Assembly: GCA_008694505.1 (NCBI GenBank)
Contig: VZDJ01006585.1
Coordinates: 12,309,863-12,373,862 of the forward strand
Direction: 5' to 3'
DNA from: Cyanoderma ruficeps
Taxonomy: Eukaryota > Chordata > Aves > Passeriformes > Timaliidae
DNA length: 64,000 nucleotides
The position numbers and the translations under genes are program-made. Below are positions 36,071 to 48,049 of the stretch, piece by piece. The first letter of the stretch is position 1, and the number at the start of each line of letters is the position of its first letter. The notes beneath the pieces are model-generated. The model did not search any database. It was not told the origin of the DNA and was given only the letters and a program-made list of their open reading frames with translations.

Positions 36071-38659
36071 GTGAAGTTGTATGACAGTATGGACTGAGCA
36101 GCTGAGTTGCTGAAAGCAGGGAATATGTGTACTCAACATGGTACAGGAGCTTGACCCTAGTCTCTCATTATATAATTTAATTATTTGATAGTGAGAGTTA
36201 ATTTGGTTTAATTAGTATGAAGATACATATTTTATCCCAAGTCTATGAGTTGCTTACCTGATTTGGACAATTACTTAATATGAATACATGAACCTTTAAT
36301 GCTTTTTTCTGAAATATTCTGAAATTTCTGTTGGCAAGTGACTCTAGAGTCTTGTCTTTCAATTAGCAGATGCTGGAAACTGAACACTGAAAATTCAAAC
36401 ACAACTTCTGAGCTCTTAATTTTTCATTGTTAATATGCAGACTTTAAGTGTTATGCATGTGGGAATAATGAATGACATCCAGATTAGCACATCATTCTTT
36501 TTTTTTTTTTTTTAATCCTGTATACATTTCTTTCTGCAAACTACTTCCTGAAAGGAAAATATGTGCTACTTAATATTTAACCATAGCACCCCATTTTACT
36601 GCATCAACATAGTGGATAAACAGAAAGACTAATGCTTAACCAGAATGAGTTAAAAATGGAAGAAACTGAACAAAAACACATTCAGGAAAAGAGAAAAGTA
36701 CTATAAAGAAGAAGAATGCAGAAAGGATGATGCAAATGCAGGACCAAATTAGAGAGGAAGAAGGGAAGGCTAGGAGCAGAGCTAAAAAGAAATACAAATG
36801 ATAGCATGTCTAGGTAAGCTACCACTGACATAGAAGCTAAAAGGAATGGAACAGGCTGAGGAGGAAAAAATTCCCACCAGTTCTGTGCCAAGAGTCCTAG
36901 TTTAATCTTAGATACTCAGTAAATAGGTATAAAACTATCTTGCAGAACTATTTAGATAGCAGAATGTGTATTGAGACCCAGAAAATAGCAAGTATTCCTC
37001 GGTTTAACTTATTAAGTCTAAATATATGCAAAATTTTTGGTTTGTGTTCCAGTGGTAGATGTCTGTGCCACAGCAGTAGAGCTAGCACTTTTTTCCAGTG
37101 GTCAGATTTCCATAAGCAATTTAGTTCTACCTGACTTCTTCCCTGCTCAACCCTTTGCATGCAAAATTTCCTGCTTAAAACACATAATGTGCTGTGTTCT
37201 CAAGTCAAGAATGAAACAGAATAAAGAACTGCTAACAATCATTAGTGAGGAGGTGTTCAGGTATTCCAAACCTCAGAGGTTTTACAATGGAAGAGTCTTT
37301 ACGTAAGCTAAATCTATAAGCACCTACCATGCCAAGCAGAGGTCTAGTCAATACAGTTGATGAAGTCTTGGTCTATAGAGTCTAGACATCACAGGGGGGG
37401 TGGCTGCTTCAGGCTACACTGAACATTTCTCCAGACTCCAGTGAGTATATTGACCAGTTCTTCAGTGACAAAAGTGGTTGTGTTGGTATCCAGGTCACAT
37501 ACAGATACCTAAATATAGGCCGGCTAAATCCCATACCGCATAGAAGATTGCACACTATTTTTGGCAGGATATCACTTAATATATAGCACAGGCCTAAGGG
37601 CATTTATCAGTGAAACATGCTGAAGAAGGCTCCCTAGTAGGGCAGAAACTATTTTAAACTTGTAACAAAGAATTACTTTTCAACACAATGTGTAGAGCTA
37701 GTGAGTCATTTATTTTTATCTGTGGTCCATAGCTTCAATGCATTAAGAATCTACCTCAGTTAACTTTGTATGGTAGGTTATTGTTTCACTTTCAGCTTAA
37801 ATATACACCCCTGTCATTCCATGGATTCTGAGCAACCAATAATATCTAAATTGATTTTTAAAAATCTTAGGATAAGAAAAATCCATGGCACTTATTATCA
37901 TTGTAAAAAGTTTTGCACTTAAGTATTTGTAAGGCAGTGAACAACAGTGGTAAAAAGATTCATGAGAGAAGTCTATTGCCTTTTTTTTTTTTTCAATACA
38001 GCCAAAAGATCTTGAAATGTTTTTTGCTGGAATATATAAAATGATATAACAAATGAAGGTTTGAGTACTTATATGTGTTTCATTTTCTTTTGGTTTTCTT
38101 TTCTAGATCTGGGGCTTTTTTCTTTTGGAAGTTGCTTTTTGGTTTTTGGGTATTTTTTGGGTTGGGTCCCTTTTTGGTGCTTTTTTGTTGTTATATTATT
38201 GTAACAAGGTAAATAAAATGCTACTATATGAAATTCTATTTCTAGAAATTTCATCAAATTTCTATTTTACACTCAATTATTTTAAAACAATTTTGCATGA
38301 GGGCTTTGCTACAGTTCTTACCAGGAATACTTTTTTAGCCATGTGTTTAGGGTGGCAGTTAAATTTCATTTAATTTATCAAATTAAATAAATTATTTAAC
38401 AATATATCTGGAACTTGAAATAACTATTTTTTCCGCTTTAGATTGAAAATTTGCAATTTGGTTTGCATGAGGGCACTGAATATGCCACAATTCCAGGTTT
38501 CCCCTTTCTTAATCTGGTTTTGATACAGCTGTCTTCACCCTATAGTTTTCTTCAGACATTTCTTCAGTAGGTATTTTTTGAGATATTTTTGGAATGTGGG
38601 AGGCTTCTAGACAAGAACTGAAGGTATATATAAATGAGGGAACTTAGCGTTTTCACCCA
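36071..38659. other. Unique AT-rich sequence, no firm feature
   Basis: Poly-T at 36497-36515, and a T/G-rich tract at 38080-38200 after a long pyrimidine run. That tract reads as a hydrophobic peptide only because it is T-rich. No transposon or gene supported. Confidence 0.5.
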
Positions 38660-39214
38660 TAGTAGGCTCATTACAGCCAGGAGCTGAGCACTGCTGCTTG
38701 CTCACTCTATGATATGGGTGCAGATATGGAAGAGAAAAAGCCAAAAAGTGGTCAGTCAAAACAGAGTTTAATAAGTGAAAAAAAGGACAAAATAACAAGA
38801 AAGGCAAAATAAGGAATGTATGCACAAATTCCCATTAGTAGGTGGATGTTCTGCAGATTTAGCTCTAAAAGCACATGCAACAGTTACTTGGAAAGACAGA
38901 TATTCATAACCAAGAATGTTCTTGCTTCTTCCTCTTCCTGAGCTTTTACTGCTTAGCCTGGTACCCTCTGATATAGATTATCCCTTTGGCCAATTTGTTA
39001 TGTGCCCCAGCTCCTCCCAGCAGCTGTGCACCCTCAGGCTTCTTGCTGCAAGGACAGACTGGTAGGAAGAAAACCTCAGTGCAGTGCGAGTACTGCTTAA
39101 CAAGAGCCAAAGCACTGCTGTCTTATTAACCCCATTTTAGTTGTAAATCCAAAGCACAGCAACGTACCCACTGTAACAAAGAAAATGAACTCCATTCCAG
39201 ACAGACCAAATACA
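38660..39214 (-). mobile_element. Diverged solo ERV LTR
   Basis: The + strand runs ACAGCCAGGAGCTGAGCACTG, then GGTGGATGTTCTGCAG, CAACAGTTACTTGGAAAGACAGA, ATTATCCCTTTGGCCAATTTG and AACTCCATTCCAGACAGACC, in the order expected for the reverse complement of the LTR family at 51115. The ends are decayed; CCCAT (38656-38660) and TCCAT (39215-39219) could be a worn target duplication. No internal region adjoins it. Confidence 0.75.
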
Positions 39215-39877
39215 TCCATTCTGCTCTTATACCACTAAAGTTCAAAGACAGTGAGAAAGCAGATGTTGCAACAGCTCGATGCTCCTCACTTCTAACATAA
39301 GTGACATAATGACTGTTATTTCACACTCTCAATCCTATATATGTATATGAAAGAACTTAGACATAGAAAATACGGCCTTTCAGGAAAACCCAGTAAAAAC
39401 TTGAAAGGTATAATTAGGATGTTTTATACTCTGCATCAACATCATAATGTTTTGTGGACCTGCATTTTTTAAAAATACAAAGACAGAATTGAGCACAAAG
39501 AGAAAATTATTCACAAAGCTTAAGAAGACACTGCAATAGCATTTATTGAAGGCAAAATTGAAAGGTGAGGCAAAAATTGAAAGAAAAGTCAATGAACCAA
39601 CTGTGAAGGATAAATCTGAAATGACACCTGTTAAACAATGATGTATAAAAAAAGGGTAAAAGCTGTTGGGTAGACAGAGAGAACAAGAAAAAGAAAATAG
39701 AAGTGTTTAGATGCAGAAGGACTACCATCTTTGAAGTTATTTATATATTCAAAACAAACCCTCTTTGGTTGTAGATTTGTTCCAGAAGATGTGGTTTGTA
39801 TCACCAGACTCATTTAGTGTATCTGAAAATATTCTCTCATGTTTATCAGACTCTCACAAGAGTCTTTCTCTGTCTAA
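39215..39877. other. Unique AT-rich sequence, no feature seen
   Basis: Nothing recognised. The phenylalanine-rich minus-strand ORFs here reflect A-rich composition. Confidence 0.5.
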
Positions 39878-40304
39878 AGCCCAGCACAGGGCCACAAAGA
39901 TGATGATGGCATCTATGTATTAGGAAAGGTCGGGAGAGTTAGGACTGTTCAATCTGGAGAAGATGAGGCTCAGGGGACATCTCATCCCTGTGTAAGAAGG
40001 GAGTGTGTAAAGAAGGTGGAGAACAGGCTCTTCTCAGAGTGAAGTGCTCAGTGTTTACTGCTCAGTGACAGAATAGATAATAATGGGCATGAACTGAAAC
40101 ACAGGATGTTCCATTTGAACATCTGAAAACACTTTAAGGAGAAGTGAGCACTGGTACAGGTTGCCCAGAGAGTCTCTTTCTTTGCAGGTATTAAAAAACA
40201 GTTTAGATAAGATCCTGGGTGTTTTAAGTGGCCCTGTTTCAGCAGGGTGGTGTGGACCAGATGAGTTCCATATATCTCTTCCAAGCTCAATGACTCTGTG
40301 ATTC
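39878..40304 (+). mobile_element. CR1 LINE 3' fragment
   Basis: GCCCAGCACAGGGCCACAAAGATGATG, TTCAATCTGGAGAAGATGAGGC, CAGGTTGCCCAGAGAGTC and CCAGATGAGTTCC lead to CTTCCAAGCTCAATGACTCTGTGATTC, a complete CR1 3' end. Confidence 0.93.
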
Positions 40305-41307
40305 AGATGAACACATATGGATCAAGAAGAAAAGCTGACATTCAAGTCAATGAATTGATGCAGACTCACTTAGGATGCACCTTAGTTTACGCAAAAATGA
40401 GGAGAAAACTTACCGTAACACTTTACACTTTACTTCCTTTACATCAAATAGAAAGATAATTTAATATGACTGCCTTTCACAGCAACTTCCCTGCTGTAGA
40501 AAACTACAGGTAATAAGAGACATACAACCCTGTATCATATTTTTTTTTTCTCTTTGTAATCTGATAGATCTAATACACTGCAGATGTGGGAAGACTAGAT
40601 ACTCACATATTCCTCATAGGGCAATTTAGAAGGTGCAATTAAAAGTTGATTTTGCAGCAGCACTGTAGTGCAAGTGAAAATGAAAAAAGGGCATCACAGC
40701 ACCTATTATTAAAAATTGCTCCCATTAAAAGATATTGCAGTTAGACTTCTGAATTAATGTGTCATCTAGGTTGACATTAATGTTCTTAGCATTGCCTATT
40801 GTGTTCAGTCTCACCAAATTTCAGTTTGCAGACTTGGAACCCAAGCCTTTGTGTTCTTTATCAAACAGCCTAAATTTCTTGGCCTATAAAAGTGATAAGT
40901 GTGTCTGAATTTTAAGTATTTGACTAAAGAGATTGTTTGCCTACTTCCTCTGATATTTCAGATTTATTTGAGAAACCAACTCCATTATTAAAAGCAAATA
41001 TAGGTGACAGTCATGTAAAAGTTATGTCTCAATATGAGGTGCATGCAGAGTCAATAAAAAGCAATAAAGAATTTTACAGTGTGATTTGCCTTTAGTAAAG
41101 ACTTCCACTTCAGATTAGGTTGAATTATTCCTCAGATATGTGTCCCTTTAATGTAAAAGGAGCTACAATTATTAGATGAGTTTTAGTCACCTAATTTTTA
41201 GATGTCTAATTTGCAATAGGTTTACCACACTCTTCCCCTGCTGGCTTTCTAACAAGCCTTTCTTGGGTTGCAATATGCAACTAAAAACATGAATTCTATT
41301 TTCTATC
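40305..41307. other. Unique AT-rich sequence, no feature seen
   Basis: No repeat family or exon with support. Confidence 0.5.
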
Positions 41308-42007
41308 TGTTGAAGCTGGTTGGGGAGGTGGTTTTCTTCCTCTCTTGTAAAACCCATTCCTCATAACTCTGGGGGAGAGGTGGTATGTGCATTCTGTTAA
41401 TGGGCCAGCTGCTAAAACCAGGCGGAGCAGTGTTCCTTACCTCTTTCAAACCCATCTTCCCTCTGGATGATATCTTCTGGTAATGGCCCATTAAATCACC
41501 ACATGACTGAAGACATTACATCATCCCATTATGAGATGCTCCACCCAGTGGGAGGAGCCAAGCATTCCTACCTGGGTAAAACCTAAGAGTCAGAAACACC
41601 AGGGCAGTCTGTTTCCACTGGATTCCAGAGGAAGACCAGACCTTTCTTGCCACCACTGGACTCTTCTACAGGACCCCCTCTACTCCAACAGAACCACATC
41701 TGTCACTCCAGGAGGACTTCTTTGGACTGCTACCAATGCCCTGACCAACAGGGTGTCAGATCGTATTCTGTGATTGTCAGTGTTTCTAGGATTTTGTTTG
41801 TTTTTTGTTTGCTTGGTATTTTATACTACTACATTTGTAATTTTAATGTTCCTCCTAGTAAAGAACTGTTATTCCTATTTCCATATCTTTATCTGAAAGC
41901 CCCTAATTGCAAAATCAGAATAATTTGGAGGGAGGGAGTTTACATTATCCATTCCAAGGGAAGCTCCAGCTTTCCCTGGTGGACACCTGTCTTTTTAAAC
42001 CAAGACA
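41308..42007 (+). mobile_element. Solo ERV LTR (ERVL-like), first of two related copies
   Basis: Begins TGTTGAAGCTGGTTGGGG and ends AAACCAAGACA. The last 160 bases match those of the LTR at 42662-43431 closely (TTTACATTCTCCATTCCAAGGG, GCTCCAGCTTTCCCTG, ACCTGTCTT). The 5' halves are different, so they are distinct subtypes. Its flanks (CTATC on the left, AAGCC on the right) do not match, so one side was probably rearranged. CR1 sequence begins immediately at the right edge. Confidence 0.8.
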
Positions 42008-42525
42008 AAGCCCAACTGCAAAGTGCTGCATCTGTGTTGAGGAAATCCCATACATAAGGGCAAACAGGGAGAAGAAGTCATTTAGTGCAGCCCTGAGAAG
42101 AAGGACTTTGGATATTCTTGGGCATGAAAAGATAAGACAGCTGTGTGAATTCACTGTCCACAAGGCCAGCCTCATCCTGGGCTGCATCAAAAGCAATGTG
42201 GCCAGGGAGTTTGAGGGAGATGATTCTCCCCCTCATGAGACCTGGAGTGCTGCATCCAGCTCTGGGGTCCTCAACACAAGAAAGAATTGCATCTTAGAGT
42301 GGGTTCAGAGAATGGCCATGAAGATAAAAGACAGGCTGAGAGGGTTGGGGTTGTACACCCTGAAGAAGAAATGCTTCAGGGAGGCCTACCTTGCAGTAAC
42401 TTAAGGGGTCTTATAAACAGGAGAGGGAGGATTTTTTATACTAATGGATAGTGACAGTACAAAGTCCAATGGTTTTAACCTGAAAAAGGTTAAAAGGGCA
42501 GGTTTACATCAGATTTTATAATAAA
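42008..42525 (+). mobile_element. CR1 LINE fragment abutting the LTR
   Basis: AACTGCAAAGTGCTGCATCTG corresponds to AAATGCAAGTTCCTGCACCTG in the CR1 at 48497. The match continues through GGCATCAAAAGCAATGTGGCCAGG, GAGTGCTGCATCCAGCTCTGGGG and GTCCAATGGTTTTAACCTG to about GGGCAGGTTTACATCAG. Reading frames are broken. A long + strand frame (41907-42404) is an artefact joining LTR and CR1. The 3' end is missing. Confidence 0.8.
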
Positions 42526-42656
42526 TACATGCATTTAATTTTTAAATTGCCATACTTGTTTTGTTGTTTTTTTTTTTTTTCTCCGTAGCACCCCGCAGGA
42601 ATGATATCAAATTCCATTGACTTCAATGGTGGGTGAATCTGAAATATTAAGTAATG
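42526..42656. other. Short spacer between CR1 and second LTR
   Basis: AT-rich with a 15-base T run. Not recognised. Confidence 0.5.
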
Positions 42657-43436
42657 GCCCATGTTGGTTGTTAGGTTTTTTCCTTTTTACTCTAAAGAAT
42701 TTTTTCCCCCATAAGTTACCAAGGAAACTAAGTGTTAGATACTTAAGAGTACTTCACCAAAACAAAGGGGTGACCAAAGCTCTGAGGAAGAGATAAGGAG
42801 AGTTTGTGGCAGGAAAAAGACAGAGCTTGAGGCAGAAGGGCAATTTGTTTTTTTCACTGTTCAGAGAGAGAGAGGGGCTGGGTTGCTGCTCGCTTCAACA
42901 GAAGTTCACTGTGGCCAAAAGGGTCTAGTCCTGAGAAATCTACTATCATCTGCTCGCCCTGGAATTCTGAGCTCCTCTGCCGCCCTGCTGGAGCTGGGCC
43001 AGCTGTGCCCCACCATCTGCTTCTTGGGCACTGCTCCTCTTGCTACAGTGTGACCCTGAACCTCTCCGTGCCCTGCTGGGACATCCTGCCCTCACAGCCA
43101 CCAGCCGGGACTTTCCTCCATTCCAGCTTGGTGTTCTGAGAATTCCTGCAGGGGCACCCAGACCAAACTCCCCTGGGTTTTTTGTAAAGCAAAACACTCG
43201 AAGTTCTTAGTATTATTTTGTTATTAATGCTGTAGTTGTTGTGGGTTTTTTTGTTTTGCTTTGTTATACATACTAGCAAAGAACTGCCATTTCTATCCCC
43301 AAATCTTTGCCTGAAAGCCTCTAACTGCAAATTTATAATTAGAAAAGGGGACGGGGGAGTGGTTTACATTCTCCATTCCAAGGGAGGCTCCAGCTTTCCC
43401 TGACAGATACCTGTCTTCCCAAATCAAGACAGCCCA
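42657..43436 (+). mobile_element. Solo ERV LTR with GCCCA target duplications
   Basis: The LTR proper is 42662-43431 (770 bp), starting TGTTGGTTGTTAGG and ending AAATCAAGACA. GCCCA is present directly on both sides (42657-42661 and 43432-43436), so it integrated independently of the related LTR at 41308 and the two are not the ends of one provirus. The middle (42940-43170) is GC-rich and gives minus-strand shadow ORFs. Confidence 0.92.
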
Positions 43437-44561
43437 CTACCTTGTGGTAGTGCACAGAAAATTAGACTGACAAGATTAAGGATATCAAGATAAATGCTCT
43501 GTGTTGTATTAACAAAGCAAATAATTTGAGCAAGTTCAGGGGGGAAAAAAGGTGCTATTTATTTTTTATATTAATTCTAATTTTTATAACTAACAGCAAA
43601 CTTATTTTTAAAACATATTGTGTATTCATTTTAATCAATATTAGTTTATTCAGCGAATAATTTTCCTTCTGTTACCAACAGAATAATGTCAACACCTGGG
43701 CTTGTTGTGTTTCTTCTGTATTTATAAGTGGTAATAAATCACTCCCTGAAGATCCATGACTAGTAGATATTCCTCTGCATTTTTAGTCTTTGGGCACATA
43801 TCGGCATTCATAAAATGTTCTTGAATGTTCTTCATTTAGAACTCCAGACAATTTCCTTGCACAAGAAATTCTATTTTGTTAGCTTGATTCTTTGCTGCAG
43901 AGAAGCTTTTGGTGGACAGAGGCTGCTACCAAATTAACTAAATAAAAAGCGATAACAGCTTTTAAACATGGTAAATAACTGTTCAAATATCAGAGCAACT
44001 GAGAGTATTATCCATACAGTCTAGAAGAGCTGAAGAAAGAAAAATTAAATATGTATAAATAAAGAAGAGAATAGATTGATTCAAACTTACTCTTTGGCAA
44101 TCAGTATTTATTTTTTTTTGTTTGTTTTCTTTGGATTAAATTTCCATTCTATTTCAATCCTTTAAAAAAAAAAAAACCACCAAAAAACTTTAAAGAAGGA
44201 AACAAGCAATGCAGAGTTACAGCCAGAAGAAGAGCTGTTGTGGTTTAGGTCTATCAAAACTGTCTTCATACTCACAATTCTAAGTCAGTCAATAGATTCC
44301 TTATGATATTTCTCCAGAACTTTTTGCTTTCCTTCTGCTTTTTAAGCTAATTGTCAATCATGGTATCATTCACTCTCAGTTCCTAACCTACTGTTTACTT
44401 TGGTTGCAAAATGAACTCTTTTGTGTCTTGAGAAAGAAAAAGAAAAGAATATTTAGAAATTGTCTAAATGCAGGATGAATATAAAGAATTGCCTTTAAAG
44501 ATTGAAACTAGCTAGCACATGAGCAAAAACAACAGGGACATTCTTACATTTTCATCTTACC
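43437..44561. other. Unique AT-rich sequence, no feature seen
   Basis: Contains A and T homopolymers at 44110-44180. Nothing else recognised. Confidence 0.5.
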
Positions 44562-44785
44562 ATCATAGAATCACAGAATATCCTGAGTTTGAAGGGATCC
44601 AGAGGGATCATCGAGTCCAAGTCCTGGCCCTGCACAGCACCATGCCCAAGAGTCACACCATGTGCCCAAGAGCATTGTCCAAATGCTTCTTGAACTCTGT
44701 CAGATGTGATACTGTGACCACTTTCCTGGACAGCCTCTTCCAGTGCCCAAACATCCTTTGGGTGACGAACATTTTTCCCCAGATG
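44562..44785 (-). mobile_element. CR1 LINE 3' fragment
   Basis: ATCATAGAATCACAGAATATCCTGAGTTTGAAGGGATCC, then CATCGAGTCCAAGTCCTGGCCCTGCACAG and CTTCTTGAACTCTGTCAG..., is an antisense CR1 3' end of low divergence. It ends at GACGAACATTTTTCCCCAG. Confidence 0.95.
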
Positions 44786-47700
44786 TTTCTGTCATAAAAC
44801 AGTGTAGTATTTTTAAAAGTCAGCATAAAAAGCTCCCCTTTAACCTATTTAGATTTAACTTCTTTTTGTAGTAACTCATGAAGAATAAAATGAATATTTA
44901 TACAGGTTCTTTTTTGCTCACTTTTCAGTGCATTCTCATTTCAATAATTTGTATCAGTTTCCATTGTTCTCAGGCAGTTTATGAAATTCAAAACTGGTCC
45001 CAAAGAGGGTCTACATAACCTCATGTAAACAGCTTTTAAATATACATAAAATTTATTGCTTGTTTCTTTTCATTAGGAAAAAAAAAGGTAGAGATTATTC
45101 AGCATTTTCAATAGAAAATTTAAGAGTAAACTGAGTGTGATTCTTTTGTGACACTTCCTGATTTTTAAAATATGGAGTGTCTAATTCTAAGACCAATTCA
45201 ATTATTCCATACCTTGGGGTTGTCTAGCACGCATGTTTATTGCTGTGCAAAGAAACATATGATTGACCCATCCTTAGCACTGGTCTGCCTTCACTGCCTC
45301 AGGAGAGTTGAAGTTAGTTCCTTTCTTTAGCAGGTGGCTGCTGAGAAGACAAGTATAGAGACAGCACTTTGCACTGGTGGTGGCTGCTAGGTGATGTCAT
45401 TCCCTCCTGTTGAAGCTATTGCACTTTTCACATTGAATATTCACCAGGCTGCAGTGAAAGGGAGAAAGAAATGGATCCTAATTTCTCAGACAGGCTGCAA
45501 GCTTCTGTAAATGCTTTGAATGCAAAACACCAAGAACACTCAATGAAGTAAATGCCAGCTTTGCCAAACTGTTGTTGAGCAGCTAAATACTTTGGACATC
45601 CAGTCATGTTCCTAGTGGCACCGTAAGAACTTCATTATTCAATAAAACAAAAATTGAACAATTTCTGAGTAGAAAATTCTGAGTTCCCCTTCCTCACAAT
45701 ACTGAATAACTTATAGCCAGGGCATATTTTCAAATACAAAAAAGTAATGGTAGTTTTATGATTCATTGACTACCTATACCCTAGCTAGGATTCTCCTTTC
45801 CAAATGGGAAGAAAGCAGATTCTTCCAGCACGGAACAAAGGAGGAAAACTTGTAAGAATGAAGAATAAATATCCATGCTCCTTATTGCAGATTAACAATA
45901 CTGGGTAGCATTTTATAGATACAATTAATGTTTAGTAGCTCAAATGTTTTGATATTTAGTTTTCCTCATGCAGTTTCCGTATTTTCTTTTGATGCCAGGG
46001 ATTTCAGTGGATAGACAGACAATAAAACACAGAATTTCTTTTTGCATATCTAGTAATTACTGCACTTTGAGAAATATTTTACAAGTCTAAGTTTTATTTT
46101 TCTAAACAACTTTTGCTCCTTAATTATTGGAAGTGGAAGTGATAGTCACAACCCAACACTGACATAAATGTAAAAATGTGTTTTCTGCTGTGGAAACAAA
46201 TGGGTATATATTTATGGCATCGTGTATGACACTTTTCTGCTTTTTGAAAAACAGTAAGATTTATTAGATCATTTTTCCTTTGCTGACAATGCTTTATATG
46301 TGTTTAAAATACAGATAATAAAAACGGTGCATATACTTAGCAAAATCTGATAAATAAAACAAAAGCTCCACCAAGAGTATGAGTGCAGCGGTATAACAAT
46401 TTGAAAGGGTATCATAACAATATCAAATTGATAAAGGTTCATTAATTGTTTGTCCTACTGTACTAGATCATAGATGAACTGACAAGCATATACATAAAAA
46501 GAAGACATCTATGAATTGCAACAGTGTAGTTCAATATGAGAGCACTTTTTGAAATAAATGAGGTAGCAAATAATGTGTAGAATAATGAATATGAAACAGC
46601 AGTAAACAAAAATTCATAACAAAGCTGTAACAATAGAATAGCCTGAAAACTTCCTATTATGTAGACAAGATTTATAAATCAAATAGATTCCTACAGCGCC
46701 AAAAATACCATGGATGTTATATTATTATACTGATATTATGGTATCTCTTTCTTGAAGAATGAGATCCACATATAGAATATGATGTGTCACACTAGAAAAA
46801 ATTATCACTATGATGAACTTAAGGTAAACTCTAAGTATCACTCTCATCTGATTTTATCCCTGTGATTAACATGTGAAATTCAAAATAATTCCAAAAATGG
46901 CAGAAGAAACTAGAAAACCCTGAGCTTTGACTATCTCTTTTGCTGTCTTCTACCACATATTAGCACAACAATTTTTCTAATCATTCAGGTCAACGGAACA
47001 TGTAGATAGTCCATGGTTTATTGTCCTACTCAGAAAACAAAAGGGATCATCTTTATCTCCCAAATTAATTTATCACAGGGGAAGAAATCTCCTTAAACTT
47101 ATGGGATTTTTTTAGTTCCTGGGAGACTATTTGAAAATTTTGCAAATAATTTTGAAAGAAATTGGTAGGTTAATGTATTATATTCTGTCAACAGGAGAAA
47201 GGATCTTCTAGTGGAAGAGAAAAATATGGTAGGATATGTGACAGGAAGTAGAAAAACACTGTCCACTGAGCTATAAATGCAACAGGCTGGGTTAGTAAGG
47301 ATCAGCCAAAGCACACACATATGTGCAGGAAATATTATGGTATACAGTGTGTGACAAGAACATTGGAACAGGTGCTGTAATCTGTTCCAACACAACTGTG
47401 TAATACAGTTTGTTCCAAGGAGCATGAAAAAATATGCCAGATAATAATGAACGATTCCATGAGGAAAAAGAATAAATACTAAAATATTGATGTAATGAAG
47501 CTTCTGCATAAGAGAAAGTATGTTTTTCTGTCAGCCCAGAAAAAACAATACAAACAAGCAAGCAGTACAACTAAACCAGTCCCCTATAGTGACAATGTGG
47601 AAAATAAAAGGCTTTCCTTGAAGAAATGTTGTGGTAGCATTATTGATCTCTTCTTGAAACACGCTAGCAGAGCTTGAATGTAGGTAATAATCTACATTCA

Positions 47701-48049
47701 GAGAAACAAAAGAAATGTAAGGACTTCAATGGCTGCTCTTTCTCACATAAGATATTTATACTAGCAAATGTTTATACCAGCAAGTATTTATACCAGCAAA
47801 CTTACACATTCTCTAAGAGTAAGGGGAAATATTCACAGTTCCATGCTTCTTGAGGATTTACTTGATTTTAAGCTTTTCTACAACATTGAAAAAAAATTAT
47901 TACACTGTGCTTCAAATTTTCAGACATTTTATTTTACTGAAGACATGGCTTTCATCTGTAATATGGAGGAAATAAAAAACAAAGGCACAAGAAAGCAAGA
48001 CTGTACCTTAAAGTGGTACATGACCTACCTGCTTATCTGTATCAACTGT
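44786..48049. other. Long unique AT-rich stretch
   Basis: No transposon recognised. The 136-codon minus-strand frame at 47099-47509 is the longest outside repeats, but an ORF of that size is expected about once by chance here and its peptide has no motif. Confidence 0.5.
47755..47802. repeat. Three-copy 16-bp tandem repeat
   Basis: TTTATACTAGCAAATG, TTTATACCAGCAAGTA and TTTATACCAGCAAACT stand head to tail. Confidence 0.9.

Noticed and set aside
36775..36815. Strong TCTAG|GTAAGC donor
   Set aside because: Upstream sequence is purine-rich with no acceptor or pyrimidine tract.
38107..38208. Block with a very strong acceptor encoding a membrane-helix-like peptide
   Set aside because: The sequence is a T/G-rich simple tract, which automatically yields F, L, W and G codons; the donor is only moderate.
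41907..42404. 165-codon + strand frame, the longest in the window
   Set aside because: It runs from the solo LTR into CR1 sequence and is a chance fusion of transposon pieces, with CR1 read out of its own frame in part.
42946..43330. Two overlapping minus-strand ORFs with arginine/serine/glycine-rich peptides
   Set aside because: They lie wholly in the GC-rich part of the solo LTR at 42662-43431, antisense to it.
47099..47509. 136-codon minus-strand frame
   Set aside because: Hydrophobic, no motif, no splice or promoter context; about one ORF this long is expected by chance in 64 kb of AT-rich DNA.
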